Assembly: GCA_020048795.1 (NCBI GenBank)
Contig: JAIFMA010000113.1
Coordinates: forward strand, 1-6,902
Length of the DNA: 6,902 nucleotides
Direction of reading: 5' to 3'
Origin: Rhodoferax sp.
Lineage (GTDB): Bacteria > Pseudomonadota > Gammaproteobacteria > Burkholderiales > Burkholderiaceae_C
Shown here: piece after piece, positions 1 through 5,910 of the stretch
Layout: the number at the start of each line of letters is the position of its first letter
Numbering within the stretch: position 1 is the stretch's first letter
Made by a program: the position numbers and the translations under genes
Notes under the pieces: model-generated
Told to the model about the DNA's origin: nothing
Seen by the model: the letters and a program-made list of their open reading frames with translations, nothing else
Databases searched by the model: none

Positions 1-682
1 CAGCCAGCCTGAACCACTCCTGCCAGCTCAGGCCAGAGTTCACCCGGGTGGTTGCATCGTCATGCAAGAGCACTTGAAACTGCATGTCGTTTGGGGTACG
101 CAGTGGCGGGTCTGATTCAAGCAGTTTTGGGCTGCATACTGCAATGTAGTCAGCACCAAAAATATGATCAACCTGAAAACCAGGGTACGACCCGGCACCG
201 TAACGGATCACCACCATGGAGTCGTCCTGACGCAAGCCGGCCTGTTCAAACGACGTACCAGCCGCTTCCTGTTCACCGTCTACGGTGTTGAGTGATCGAA
301 TGATATGCAGGTTCAGTGACGGCTCTGACTCGGAAAACCGGCGCAGCCGCGGCACCAGCCAGCGGGTCGCAAACGCGGGCGGCAAAACCACAAACAAACG
401 GCCATCAACGGTATGTTCATGGGCATTTTCCACCGCCTCGGCAAAACAGCCCAACCCATCGCGCACCTTGGGCAGCATGGCCAGACCTTGCGGCGTGAGT
501 TCCAGGGCACGCGTCAGCCGGTGAAACAGTGTCAAGCCCAGAAAATCTTCAAGTGACCTGATCTGGTGGCTGACGGCGGTGGGTGTCACCGACAACTCGG
601 CCGCGGCGTTCTTGAAACTGAGGTGACGCGCAGCCACTTCAAAGGCGCGCAAGGCATTCAGTGGCGGCAAGCGATAAGGCAT
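1..682 (-). CDS. LysR-type transcriptional regulator, GcvA-like (C-terminus beyond window)
   Basis: The reverse strand encodes 227 codons from ATG at 682 and runs off the left edge. The N-terminus (PPLNALRAFEVAARHLSFK) and the helix-turn-helix at about residues 24-45 (AAAELSVTPTAVSHQIRSLE) are typical of the GcvA branch of LysR regulators. They are followed by the linker helix (LFHRLTRALELTPQG) and the start of the periplasmic-binding-protein-like effector domain (RLFVVLPPAFATRWLVPRL). LysR proteins are usually about 300 residues, so roughly 70-80 are missing. ATG 682 was chosen because it directly precedes the conserved PPLNALR block; the next upstream ATG is out of frame. The ribosome site is weak (GAGAAAAA). 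The gene is divergent from a 54-residue small protein, which is its most likely local target by the usual LysR arrangement (inference). The effector is unknown; GcvA itself controls glycine cleavage, but no gcv gene is visible. Confidence 0.93.
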   Translation of the reverse strand, partial: MPYRLPPLNALRAFEVAARHLSFKNAAAELSVTPTAVSHQIRSLEDFLGLTLFHRLTRALELTPQGLAMLPKVRDGLGCFAEAVENAHEHTVDGRLFVVLPPAFATRWLVPRLRRFSESEPSLNLHIIRSLNTVDGEQEAAGTSFEQAGLRQDDSMVVIRYGAGSYPGFQVDHIFGADYIAVCSPKLLESDPPLRTPNDMQFQVLLHDDATTRVNSGLSWQEWFRLA

Positions 683-700
683 GGATGAATTTTTCTCGTT

Positions 701-737
701 TGTTGCATGAGAATTGATCGTTTGCTGCGTCGCAACA
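701..737. promoter_or_regulatory. Inverted repeat between the LysR gene and the small ORF
   Basis: TGTTGC (701-706) is repeated inverted as GCAACA (732-737). A second, tighter dyad, TTGC-N6-GCAA, lies at 722-735. Both are in the 116-bp divergent intergenic region, where LysR regulators normally bind. The dyads are short and do not give a perfectly centred T-N11-A box, so this is only a candidate operator. A possible plus-strand promoter is TTGCTG (722-727), 16 bp, TTATCG (744-749). Confidence 0.3.
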
Positions 738-798
738 TGCGGATTATCGTCCATCCGTTCCCTCAAAAGGGGCCTCAATCTGCATAGGAACCACCATC

Positions 799-963
799 AT
801 GGAATACAACTACATCGACATTCAAGCCCATATCCGCCAAGCAAATCAAATGCGCTCCGATGCCATGGGTGAAATAATCGCGATGGGCTGGAACCATCTT
901 AAACAGGTGTTAAGCCGCGCCAGCCGCAAAAGCATGCCGGCTTTGCCCACGATTAGCTCCTGA
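799..963 (+). CDS. Small hypothetical protein, 54 residues, divergent from LysR regulator
   Basis: The frame runs ATG 799 to TGA 961-963 and gives 54 residues. An AGGA ribosome site (786-789) sits 9 nt upstream of the ATG, which supports translation. The protein starts MEYNYIDIQAHIRQANQMRS and continues with a probable amphipathic helix (DAMGEIIAMGWNHLKQVL), then a basic, Ser/Pro-rich tail. There is no signal peptide, membrane segment or metal-binding cysteine. It has the general look of short proteobacterial proteins that carry an 'I-x-x-A-x-x-x-R' helix, but I do not recognise a named family and it lacks the DUF1127 signature. Its divergent position next to the LysR gene suggests it is controlled by that regulator. 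Function unknown. Confidence 0.6.
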   Translation: MEYNYIDIQAHIRQANQMRSDAMGEIIAMGWNHLKQVLSRASRKSMPALPTISS

Positions 964-1055
964 CTCGAATTCCAAAGAGTCTCAGGGTGACTTGGATCCC
1001 ATGGGCGCTCCAACAAACCCGCTCGCCGCATCGACTATTTCGCACTGCAGGGTGA

Positions 1056-1190
1056 TCGGACCGTACGCTGGCGTGTCTGCGCAGCCTCGCTATTGGCTTG
1101 CTGCGAAAGTTCAAAGTGCCCAACATCAAGGCCGCGTTTCGTGACTTCGGTGCAGACGCGAACAAAGTACTGCAGATGCTGGGGCTCTAG
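1056..1190 (+). pseudogene. C-terminal remnant of a DDE transposase (ISAs1/IS4-like)
   Basis: After an in-frame TGA (1053-1055), 44 codons run to TAG (1188-1190). They read TLACLRSLAIGLLRKF, then NIKAAFRDFGADANKVLQ and MLGL at the end. The pattern N/T-L-A-x-L-R-x-L-A-I-x-L-L-R, then N-I-x-x-A-x-R, and a terminal L-L-G-L is the usual C-terminus of DDE transposases of the ISAs1 and related groups. The catalytic domain is absent, and the upstream bases do not restore it in any plus frame, so this is a degraded stub. No start codon or ribosome site is evident. I could not identify terminal inverted repeats. The family assignment rests on remembered pattern rather than a search. Confidence 0.62.
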
Positions 1191-1229
1191 CGCGAGCAGA
1201 TAACGCAAAACACCACTAACCGAGTGTCA

Positions 1230-1251
1230 GCCGTCACCCCCAGGGGGCGGC
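1230..1251. repeat. GC-rich imperfect hairpin, possible extragenic palindrome
   Basis: GCCG (1230-1233) and CCCC (1237-1240) can pair with GGGG (1244-1247) and CGGC (1248-1251), leaving a three-base bulge (TCA) and a three-base loop (CAG). There is no following T-run on either strand, so it is not a classical terminator. It may be a copy of a dispersed GC-rich palindrome or part of an insertion-sequence end; only a genome-wide count could tell. Confidence 0.35.
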
Positions 1252-1350
1252 GTTGTGCTTGCGCCTATGGCCATGTCCGGCCCCATCCAGTGCACGCATC
1301 GCCTCCCAAATAATCGCACTACAAGCATCGATCGCTCTCTGCACCAGCAC

Positions 1351-2379
1351 TCAAACACTCCTGGCATGGACTTTGACGGGGCCGTGATGGTGGTTGCCGT
1401 TTGTTTGACAGCAGGCACCTGCTTGTGGAACATCAAGGCAATCCTGCTTGATGCCGGCTGTTAACGCGTCCAGGGATTCGTATTTGCGTTCGTCGTGCAG
1501 CTTATGGAGAAGTTCCACCCGAACAATATGACCGTAGGCACCCTCGGGACCCAGGTGATCCGGCCAGTCCAGGCAATGGGTTTCCAGCAGCACACGTCCG
1601 CCATTCACATCCCGCGGGTCCAGCGACGGGCGCACGCCCAGGTTGGCCACGCCGCGCACGGGTTGTGCGCTCAGGCCATACACCAGCACGGCAAAGATAC
1701 CACTGGCAGCAGGCTTCCAATGGGCAAAACGCTGGTTCAATGTCTTGAAACCCAAATTGCGCCCAAGTTTGCGCCCGTGCACCACGTGGCCCGAGATACG
1801 GTAGGGGTGGCCCATCAGCCGCGTTGCATCCCTCATGCGGCCTTCAGACAGCGCCTCGCGCACGGCCGAACTCGACACCCGCAGCTTGTGGACTTCGTAA
1901 CTGTTCATGCGCGCCACGTCAAAGCCTTGTTTCAGGCCGGCAGCATCGAGCGTGTTGTAGTCGCCCCCGCGGCGCTGCCCAAACCGGAAATCGTCGCCTA
2001 CCAGCACATAGCCTGCCCCCAGGCCTTGCAGCAGCACGGTGTCGATAAAGGCCTGCGGCGACAGGTTGGCCAGTCGGGCATCAAACGGCAGCACCACGGT
2101 TTGATCGACACCGCATTGGGCCAGATCGCTGAGCTTGTCGCGCAGGGTGCCGACGCGCGCCGGGGCCAGCGTCGGGTTTCGTGTGATTGCGGCAAAGAAA
2201 TCGCGCGGGTGCGGCTCAAACGTCAGCACACAACTGGGCACACCACGCTGCTGGGCTTCGCCTTTCAGCAAAGAGAGCATGGCCTGGTGCCCGCGGTGCA
2301 CGCCATCAAAGTTGCCGATGGTCAAGGCGCAGGCCGGCGCGATGTCTGGATGCTTGAAGCCCCTGAAGATCTTCATCAT
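1351..2379 (-). CDS. ribF: Bifunctional riboflavin kinase / FAD synthetase
   Basis: RibF phosphorylates riboflavin to FMN and adenylylates FMN to FAD in the cytoplasm. The adenylyltransferase domain shows the nucleotidyltransferase motif GNFDGVHRGHQ (residues 22-32), TFEPHPRDFF and the RVSSSAVREAL segment. The C-terminal kinase domain shows GHVVHGRKLGRNLGFKTLN, ASGIFAV, GVANLGVRP and LETHCLDWP. The usual PTAN signature reads KTLN, keeping the Thr and Asn. The protein has 342 residues. Homology-like sequence ends near the ESLDALTAGIKQD block (about residue 313); the last 25 or so residues are Cys- and His-rich (CC, HHH) and unlike the family, suggesting the original 3' end was replaced. ATG 2379 is directly followed by a second ATG; no strong ribosome site decides between them. 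In Burkholderiales ribF is usually followed by ileS; here a transposase stub follows. Confidence 0.95.
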   Translation of the reverse strand: MMKIFRGFKHPDIAPACALTIGNFDGVHRGHQAMLSLLKGEAQQRGVPSCVLTFEPHPRDFFAAITRNPTLAPARVGTLRDKLSDLAQCGVDQTVVLPFDARLANLSPQAFIDTVLLQGLGAGYVLVGDDFRFGQRRGGDYNTLDAAGLKQGFDVARMNSYEVHKLRVSSSAVREALSEGRMRDATRLMGHPYRISGHVVHGRKLGRNLGFKTLNQRFAHWKPAASGIFAVLVYGLSAQPVRGVANLGVRPSLDPRDVNGGRVLLETHCLDWPDHLGPEGAYGHIVRVELLHKLHDERKYESLDALTAGIKQDCLDVPQAGACCQTNGNHHHGPVKVHARSV

Positions 2380-2412
2380 TTTGTTATGGAATTAGTAGCG
2401 CTTTGGGCAAGC

Positions 2413-2441
2413 AATAAAAGGGCTTGAAGTCGATTTGTCAC
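2413..2441 (-). promoter_or_regulatory. Candidate ribF promoter
   Basis: On the minus strand, GTGACA (2441-2436) and TTTATT (2418-2413) are separated by 17 bp, close to the sigma-70 -35/-10 pattern. They lie about 35-60 bp upstream of the ribF start. The same AT-rich segment carries TATATT (2452-2457) on the plus strand, a possible -10 for the HNH gene, but without a good -35. The rest of the 2380-2568 intergenic region shows no other feature. Confidence 0.35.
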
Positions 2442-2556
2442 ATAAAGAGGGTATATTGTGTCTCAGTTGCAGGGATGGGGCGCAGAACTGGCCTGATTTG
2501 TGCTGCGGCCGTCTGGTTTCACGAGGTTTGGGCTTTTTTCGGATTGCGTCCTTTTC

Positions 2557-2571
2557 AGGAGTCGTGTTTTG
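2557..2571 (+). promoter_or_regulatory. Ribosome binding site fixing a TTG start for the HNH gene
   Basis: AGGAG (2557-2561) lies 7 nt before TTG at 2569-2571. The only in-frame ATG upstream (2500) would overlap this site and add 23 residues with no family character. The TTG start is therefore preferred. Confidence 0.75.
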
Positions 2572-3126
2572 AAGGTCTTGAAGCTGTCAGCACAGGGGTT
2601 GCCCCAATCATGGATTTCACTGGAGCAGGCGGTGATTCATTACGCCGCCGAAGAGGTGCGCTGGGAAATGGGCCTCGAGGTAGCGGTGTTTCATGGTGGC
2701 CACAACGCGGTCACCGGCAAGCAGTCGATCATCACGGTTTCCAGCATCATCGGCACCAAAGGCGTGCCCAACATCAACCCCTTTGAACTCAAGCCTGGTC
2801 TGACCAATGGCAAGCTGTTCGCCCGTGACCGCAACATTTGCGCCTATTGTGGTGAACCGTTTGATGAGCCGGAGCTGACCCGTGAGCACATCATTCCGTT
2901 CGCCCAGAATGGGGTGGACAACTGGATGAATGTGGTCACCGCGTGTCGCCCCTGCAACCACCGCAAAAGCCATCGCACGCCAGAGCAAGCCCACATGCCG
3001 CTGCTGTACACGCCCTATGTGCCCAGCCTGTGGGAAGACTTCATCCTGCGCAACCGGCGCATTCTGGCGGACCAGATGGAGTTCCTGATGGCGCATGTGC
3101 CCAAGTCATCACGGCTGGCGGCGTAA
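2569..3126 (+). CDS. HNH endonuclease
   Basis: From TTG 2569 the protein has 185 residues and begins (M)KVLKLSAQGLPQSWI. The C-terminal half carries an HNH nuclease with a zinc-ribbon frame: CAYC (C91, C94), the catalytic-region REHIIPFAQNG (E106, H107), Asn at about 121, then CRPCNHRK (C126, C129, N130, H131). The N-terminal ~80 residues (SWISLEQAVIHYAAEEVRWEM, SSIIGTKGVPNINPF) resemble a compact domain often placed before the HNH in small bacterial HNH proteins. HNH nucleases cut DNA using a divalent metal at the beta-beta-alpha fold. There is no signal peptide, so it should act in the cytoplasm. The periplasmic-ligase gene starts 23 bp after the stop, suggesting co-transcription. It is not next to a methylase, so a restriction role is not indicated; repair or a phage-related origin are alternatives. 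The biological role is unknown. Confidence 0.9.
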   Translation: MKVLKLSAQGLPQSWISLEQAVIHYAAEEVRWEMGLEVAVFHGGHNAVTGKQSIITVSSIIGTKGVPNINPFELKPGLTNGKLFARDRNICAYCGEPFDEPELTREHIIPFAQNGVDNWMNVVTACRPCNHRKSHRTPEQAHMPLLYTPYVPSLWEDFILRNRRILADQMEFLMAHVPKSSRLAA

Positions 3127-3149
3127 ATTTTTATTTTTTCGGAGTACCC

Positions 3150-4043
3150 ATGATGCCAAACCACGGACAGGCCCTGCGCACGCTGACCCTGCTGCTGAGT
3201 CAGGTTCTGGTGCCTGGCGCTGCGCTCGCCGCGAGCGTGGTAGCCCCGGCCGCGGAGCTTGGCACCGATGCCATGCCAGCGCTGATGCTGCCCAGGATGT
3301 GGCCCAGTGGTCACAGTCCGGCAGGATTTCTGGTCAGTGAAAAGTTTGATGGCGTGCGGGCGTTTTGGGACGGCCAGCGTTTGCGTTTTCGCAGCGGGCG
3401 CCCGATAGCGGCGCCGGATTGGTTTACCGAAACCTTGCCAAAGCTGGCACTGGACGGTGAGCTATGGCTGGCACATGGCCAATTTGACCGCTTGTCGGCC
3501 ACCGTGCGGCGCAGCCAACCGGTTGATCAACAGTGGCGCAAAGTGCACTACCTGGTGTTTGACCTGCCCGGGGCCACCGGAACATTTTCAGAACGTGTAC
3601 AGCGTTTGGCTGAGGTGGTGCAAACCACGGGTCAGCCCTGGCTACAGCTTGTGACACAGCAGCGAATTGACGGTGTGGCAGCGCTACAGACTCAGCTCAA
3701 ACGGGTTGTGGCGCTGGGTGGCGAGGGCCTGGTGCTGCACCGTGCCAACGCCTTGTGGGCACCCGGGCGCAGTGATGCCTTGCTGAAGTTCAAACCCATG
3801 CCCGATGAGGATGCCAGGGTGGTTGCGCATTTGCCAGGCAAGGGCCGACATGCCGGGCGCCTGGGAGCCTTGATGCTGGAGTTGCCTGATGGGCAGCGTT
3901 TTGCGCTGGGGACGGGTTTTACCGATGCCCAGCGCGCCTCACCACCCGCCATGGGCAGCTTGGTCACCTACCGTTACCGGGACCGCACCCTCAAGGGTTT
4001 GCCGCGTTTTGCGTCGTTCTTGCGGGTGCGCGAGGCCGAGTAA
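3150..4043 (+). CDS. ligE: Periplasmic minimal ATP-dependent DNA ligase (Lig E type)
   Basis: This ligase joins DNA nicks using ATP through a lysyl-AMP intermediate. From ATG 3150 it has 297 residues. The N-terminus is a signal peptide: a basic start, the hydrophobic stretch LTLLLSQVLVPGAALA, and likely cleavage after ALA at residue 27, so the mature enzyme should be exported. Motif I is SEKFDGVRAFWDG with nucleophile K65; motif III is LDGELW (E104); motif IIIa is YLVFDLPG; motif IV is GGEGLVL (E192); motif V is LLKFKP (K213, K215). The C-terminal part, ending SLVTYRYRDRTLKGLPRFASF, is the OB fold. There are no extra domains, as in Lig E enzymes of Gram-negative bacteria. GGAG (3141-3144) lies 5 nt before ATG 3150 and 8 nt before ATG 3153, so either may be used. 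The open frame upstream (from 2943) overlaps the HNH gene and is not translated here. A role on incoming or extracellular DNA is known for some Lig E proteins; here it is inferred. Confidence 0.93.
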   Translation: MMPNHGQALRTLTLLLSQVLVPGAALAASVVAPAAELGTDAMPALMLPRMWPSGHSPAGFLVSEKFDGVRAFWDGQRLRFRSGRPIAAPDWFTETLPKLALDGELWLAHGQFDRLSATVRRSQPVDQQWRKVHYLVFDLPGATGTFSERVQRLAEVVQTTGQPWLQLVTQQRIDGVAALQTQLKRVVALGGEGLVLHRANALWAPGRSDALLKFKPMPDEDARVVAHLPGKGRHAGRLGALMLELPDGQRFALGTGFTDAQRASPPAMGSLVTYRYRDRTLKGLPRFASFLRVREAE

Positions 4044-4054
4044 GCTGGCGCGGA

Positions 4055-4936
4055 TCAGGCCGTTGCATCCAGCGTGCGGGTGCTGCCCTGCGACGACACC
4101 CCGGCGGCGATTTGTTCATAGACCAGTTTGGCCAGTTTCAGAATGGCATCGCTGGACGCTGAGTTGGTGCCGGTGGCGCTTTCGCTGGCGTTGACAAAGT
4201 CTTTCAGGGCACCGGCCAGGCGTTCAAGCTCGGACACGCTGCCGTCCTGATTGGTATCCAGTGGGTCGTAGCTGGTGCTGTCGGTGGCACTGGTTTCAGA
4301 TGCTTCAGATGCACCTCTGGCACCCCCCGGGCCGCCGGGGCCGCCAGGGCCGCCAGGGCCACCCGGACCCCCTGGGGGTGGCGCTCCACCCGGGCCTTGA
4401 GGGCCTTGAGCACCCTGCGGGCCAGCGCTGGGTTTGCCGGCATCAAACTCGGGCTGGGTTAGCTTGCCATCGCTGTCGGTGTCAAGTTTGGCAAAGGTGC
4501 TTGGGCTGTCACGGCCGGTCCCGGTTTTGATTTTGTCGGTGAACGTGGTCATTTCGGTTTCGTCCACCGCCCCGTCCGAATTGGCATCGACCTTGGAAAA
4601 CAAATCTTCGCCGCCACCCATGCCGCTGCGACCCTGGGCGAATTTCATGGTCGAGGGTGGTGGTGGCATCACCTCTTGCAGGCCGCTGGCCAGTTCGTCA
4701 CTCGACAGGCTGCCGTCGGCGTTGCTGTCAAAGGTGCTGAATAGTTTTTCGGCGTCCAGGGTGGTGCCGGTTTTTTTGCTGATGTCGGCAAACACGGTTT
4801 GCAGTTCGGTTTTATCCACCGCGCCGCTGCTGTCGGCATCGACTCTGGCAAGCATTTTGGCTTGCATCTGAGGGCGCTGGGTGTTGGCGTTGGCCCAGGC
4901 GTTGCTGAGGCCGTTGATGCCGGAGATTGAGCTCAT
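4055..4936 (-). CDS. Five-EF-hand calcium-binding protein with collagen-like segment (XopAW-like)
   Basis: The 293-residue protein contains five EF-hand loops with correct 1-3-5-12 ligands: D33-E44 (DADSSGAVDKTE), D70-E81 (DSNADGSLSSDE), D117-E128 (DANSDGAVDETE), D152-E163 (DTDSDGKLTQPE) and D227-E238 (DTNQDGSVSELE). The first two form a clear pair, as do the third and fourth; the fifth stands alone after a Gly/Pro-rich linker (about residues 172-206). The C-terminus is helical (AILKLAKLVYEQIAAGV). There is no signal peptide or membrane segment. The start MSSISGINGLSNAW and the overall layout resemble the XopAW family of EF-hand proteins, named from a Xanthomonas type III effector, but secretion is not shown. 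AAAGGA (4949-4944) sits 7 nt upstream of ATG 4936. The gene ends 11 bp from ligE (convergent) and is divergent from the response regulator, which probably controls it (inference). Confidence 0.9.
   Translation of the reverse strand: MSSISGINGLSNAWANANTQRPQMQAKMLARVDADSSGAVDKTELQTVFADISKKTGTTLDAEKLFSTFDSNADGSLSSDELASGLQEVMPPPPSTMKFAQGRSGMGGGEDLFSKVDANSDGAVDETEMTTFTDKIKTGTGRDSPSTFAKLDTDSDGKLTQPEFDAGKPSAGPQGAQGPQGPGGAPPPGGPGGPGGPGGPGGPGGARGASEASETSATDSTSYDPLDTNQDGSVSELERLAGALKDFVNASESATGTNSASSDAILKLAKLVYEQIAAGVSSQGSTRTLDATA
4316..4423 (-). repeat. Collagen-like Gly-X-Y coding repeat in the EF-hand gene
   Basis: Residues 172-186 read as Gly-X-Y triplets (GPQ, GAQ, GPQ, GPG, GAP). After two extra prolines, five GGP triplets follow at residues 189-203, then GGA. 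The DNA units differ at synonymous positions but share a 9-bp core, so the array could expand or contract by slippage. It separates EF-hand 4 from EF-hand 5. Confidence 0.85.
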
Positions 4937-4970
4937 GGCTTTTTCCTTTCAAGGTTCGTGATCACTTGCC

Positions 4971-4997
4971 ACCCGGCATTCAAGCTGCATGTCGGGT
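4971..4997. promoter_or_regulatory. 9-bp inverted repeat upstream of the EF-hand gene, candidate operator
   Basis: ACCCGGCAT (4971-4979) and ATGTCGGGT (4989-4997) form an inverted repeat with 9-bp arms, a 9-bp spacer and one mismatch. On the minus strand it lies 35-61 bp before the EF-hand start and overlaps the -10/start-point region of a candidate promoter with a consensus -35. A repressor or activator site is plausible. As plus-strand RNA it could fold with one G-U pair, but there is no T-run, so it is not a terminator. Confidence 0.45.
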
Positions 4998-5014
4998 AAG
5001 GGTTTCATTGTCAA
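4986..5014 (-). promoter_or_regulatory. Candidate EF-hand gene promoter
   Basis: TTGACA (5014-5009, minus strand) is a perfect -35 hexamer. Seventeen bp later the hexamer CATGCA (4991-4986) is a poor -10, a pattern compatible with a promoter that needs an activator. Its -10 is inside the 4971-4997 inverted repeat. Confidence 0.35.
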
Positions 5015-5041
5015 AGCTGCTGGTAACGCGATGATGTCCGG

Positions 5042-5063
5042 TTTGTATCAACGCCGGTACAAA
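5042..5063. promoter_or_regulatory. TTTGTA-N10-TACAAA dyad in the divergent region
   Basis: Perfect 6-bp arms TTTGTA (5042-5047) and TACAAA (5058-5063) are separated by 10 bp. The half-sites are 16 bp centre to centre. It lies between the EF-hand promoter and the response-regulator gene, so it is a candidate binding site for the OmpR-type regulator or another dimeric factor. Confidence 0.35.
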
Positions 5064-5112
5064 AGGCCTTCAAGTCGTCGCAGCAAGGACGCAATAACCC
5101 CCTTTCTCTGCT

Positions 5113-5124
5113 TATCGGTCGATA
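5113..5124. promoter_or_regulatory. TATCG-GT-CGATA palindrome upstream of the response regulator
   Basis: TATCG (5113-5117) and CGATA (5120-5124) form a short palindrome around GT. A possible -10, TAAACT (5136-5141), lies 11 bp downstream, so the palindrome occupies the -35 position of a possible promoter for the response-regulator gene. This would suit autoregulation, but the evidence is positional only. Confidence 0.3.
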
Positions 5125-5169
5125 GCAGCTGGCACTAAACTGGCTTTACACAAGCCCTGAGCGCCAGCC

Positions 5170-5910
5170 ATGAATCCGCAGCCCCAAATCCTGATCGTTG
5201 ATGACGACGAAGAAATCACGGAATTGCTGGGCGAGTACCTGCGTCGGTTCAACTTTGTTGTCCATGCGGCAGGTGACGGCGCTGCCATGTGGGCGGTGCT
5301 GGCGCGCCATCCGGTTGATTTGGTGGTGCTCGATGTGATGCTGCCGGGCACCGATGGCCTGCAGTTGTCCCGCGAGATTCGCCAGCGCTCAGCCATTGCC
5401 GTGATCATTCTGACGGCACGCGGCAACATGTACGACCGGGTGATGGGCCTGGAAAACGGTGCCGACGACTATGTGAGCAAGCCGTTTGAGCCACGCGAAC
5501 TGGTGGCGCGCATCCACACCGTGCTGCGGCGCACGTCAGGCACAGCAGATGCCGGCGCGGACCTGATGCGCAGTGATGTGGTATTTTTTGATGGCTGGGT
5601 GTTACACCGCGAGGAACGCACCCTGGTGTCACCCGCCGGGCTGGCGGTGGCCTTGTCGAACGCCGAATTTCGCCTGTTGTCCACTTTTTTGCAAACACCG
5701 CGGCGCCTGTTCAGCCGTGACCAGTTGGTAGAGCAGGCGCGCGGCCGCAGCATGGAGGTGTTTGAGCGCAGCATTGATCTGCTGGTGTCGCGCCTGCGGC
5801 AAAAGCTCTCGGATGGCCCGCAGGCCCGGTCGATGATCAAGACGGTGCGTGGTGCCGGTTATATGTTCACCGCGCGTTCGGTGCAGGGTCGCACTGCATG
5901 GGCCCAGTGA
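5170..5910 (+). CDS. OmpR/PhoB-type two-component response regulator
   Basis: The 246-residue protein has a receiver domain (about residues 5-120) with the acidic pocket D11-D12-D13, phospho-acceptor D55 (VVLDVMLPGTDG), the switch Thr at T82 (ILTARG) and K104 (VSKPF). A winged-helix DNA-binding domain follows (about 140-238), with LSNAEFRLLSTFLQTP, the recognition region ERSIDLLVSRLRQKL and the wing IKTVRGAGYMF. All phosphorelay residues are present, so the protein appears functional. ATG 5170 is preceded by a weak GAG site. It overlaps or abuts the sensor kinase gene downstream, which is broken, so this regulator may now be an orphan. It is divergent from the EF-hand gene across a 233-bp, dyad-rich region, which makes that gene and itself the likely targets (inference). 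Confidence 0.95.
   Translation: MNPQPQILIVDDDEEITELLGEYLRRFNFVVHAAGDGAAMWAVLARHPVDLVVLDVMLPGTDGLQLSREIRQRSAIAVIILTARGNMYDRVMGLENGADDYVSKPFEPRELVARIHTVLRRTSGTADAGADLMRSDVVFFDGWVLHREERTLVSPAGLAVALSNAEFRLLSTFLQTPRRLFSRDQLVEQARGRSMEVFERSIDLLVSRLRQKLSDGPQARSMIKTVRGAGYMFTARSVQGRTAWAQ

Larger units (their letters stand above)
964..1350. other. Gene-poor scar region downstream of ribF
   Basis: Between the small ORF and the end of ribF there is no intact gene. The stretch holds a transposase C-terminal remnant (1056-1190), a GC-rich hairpin (1230-1251) and, on the minus strand, a 38-codon open continuation of the ribF frame beyond its stop (about 1234-1350). Positions 964-1055 show stop codons or no recognisable protein in the plus frames I read. 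I interpret the region as a rearrangement scar left by an insertion sequence. Confidence 0.6.

Noticed and set aside
1255..1464. 69-codon plus-strand frame overlapping the ribF 3' end
   Set aside because: No ribosome site and no recognisable motif; partly antisense to the ribF tail.
1495..2427. 310-codon plus-strand open frame opposite ribF
   Set aside because: It is exactly antisense to a clear ribF with all motifs. Its translation is rich in His/Gln/Arg without any family pattern, which is typical of GC-rich antisense frames.
2500..2568. ATG 2500 as the start of the HNH gene
   Set aside because: The added 23 residues have no family character, and a strong AGGAG site sits correctly before TTG 2569.
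2943..3149. Long upstream extension of the ligase frame
   Set aside because: It overlaps the HNH coding sequence in another frame and would bury the signal peptide; GGAG before ATG 3150/3153 gives a proper start.
4316..4385. The GC-rich repeat as a CRISPR or REP array
   Set aside because: The units are 9-bp codon repeats within an open frame and encode GGP triplets; no spacer-repeat structure.
4434..4871. 145-codon plus-strand frame opposite the EF-hand gene
   Set aside because: It is the antisense shadow of repeated Ser/Asp codons in the EF-hands; no start signal or family pattern.
4971..4997. Inverted repeat as a transcription terminator
   Set aside because: No T-run follows on either strand, and it lies upstream of both divergent genes rather than after one.
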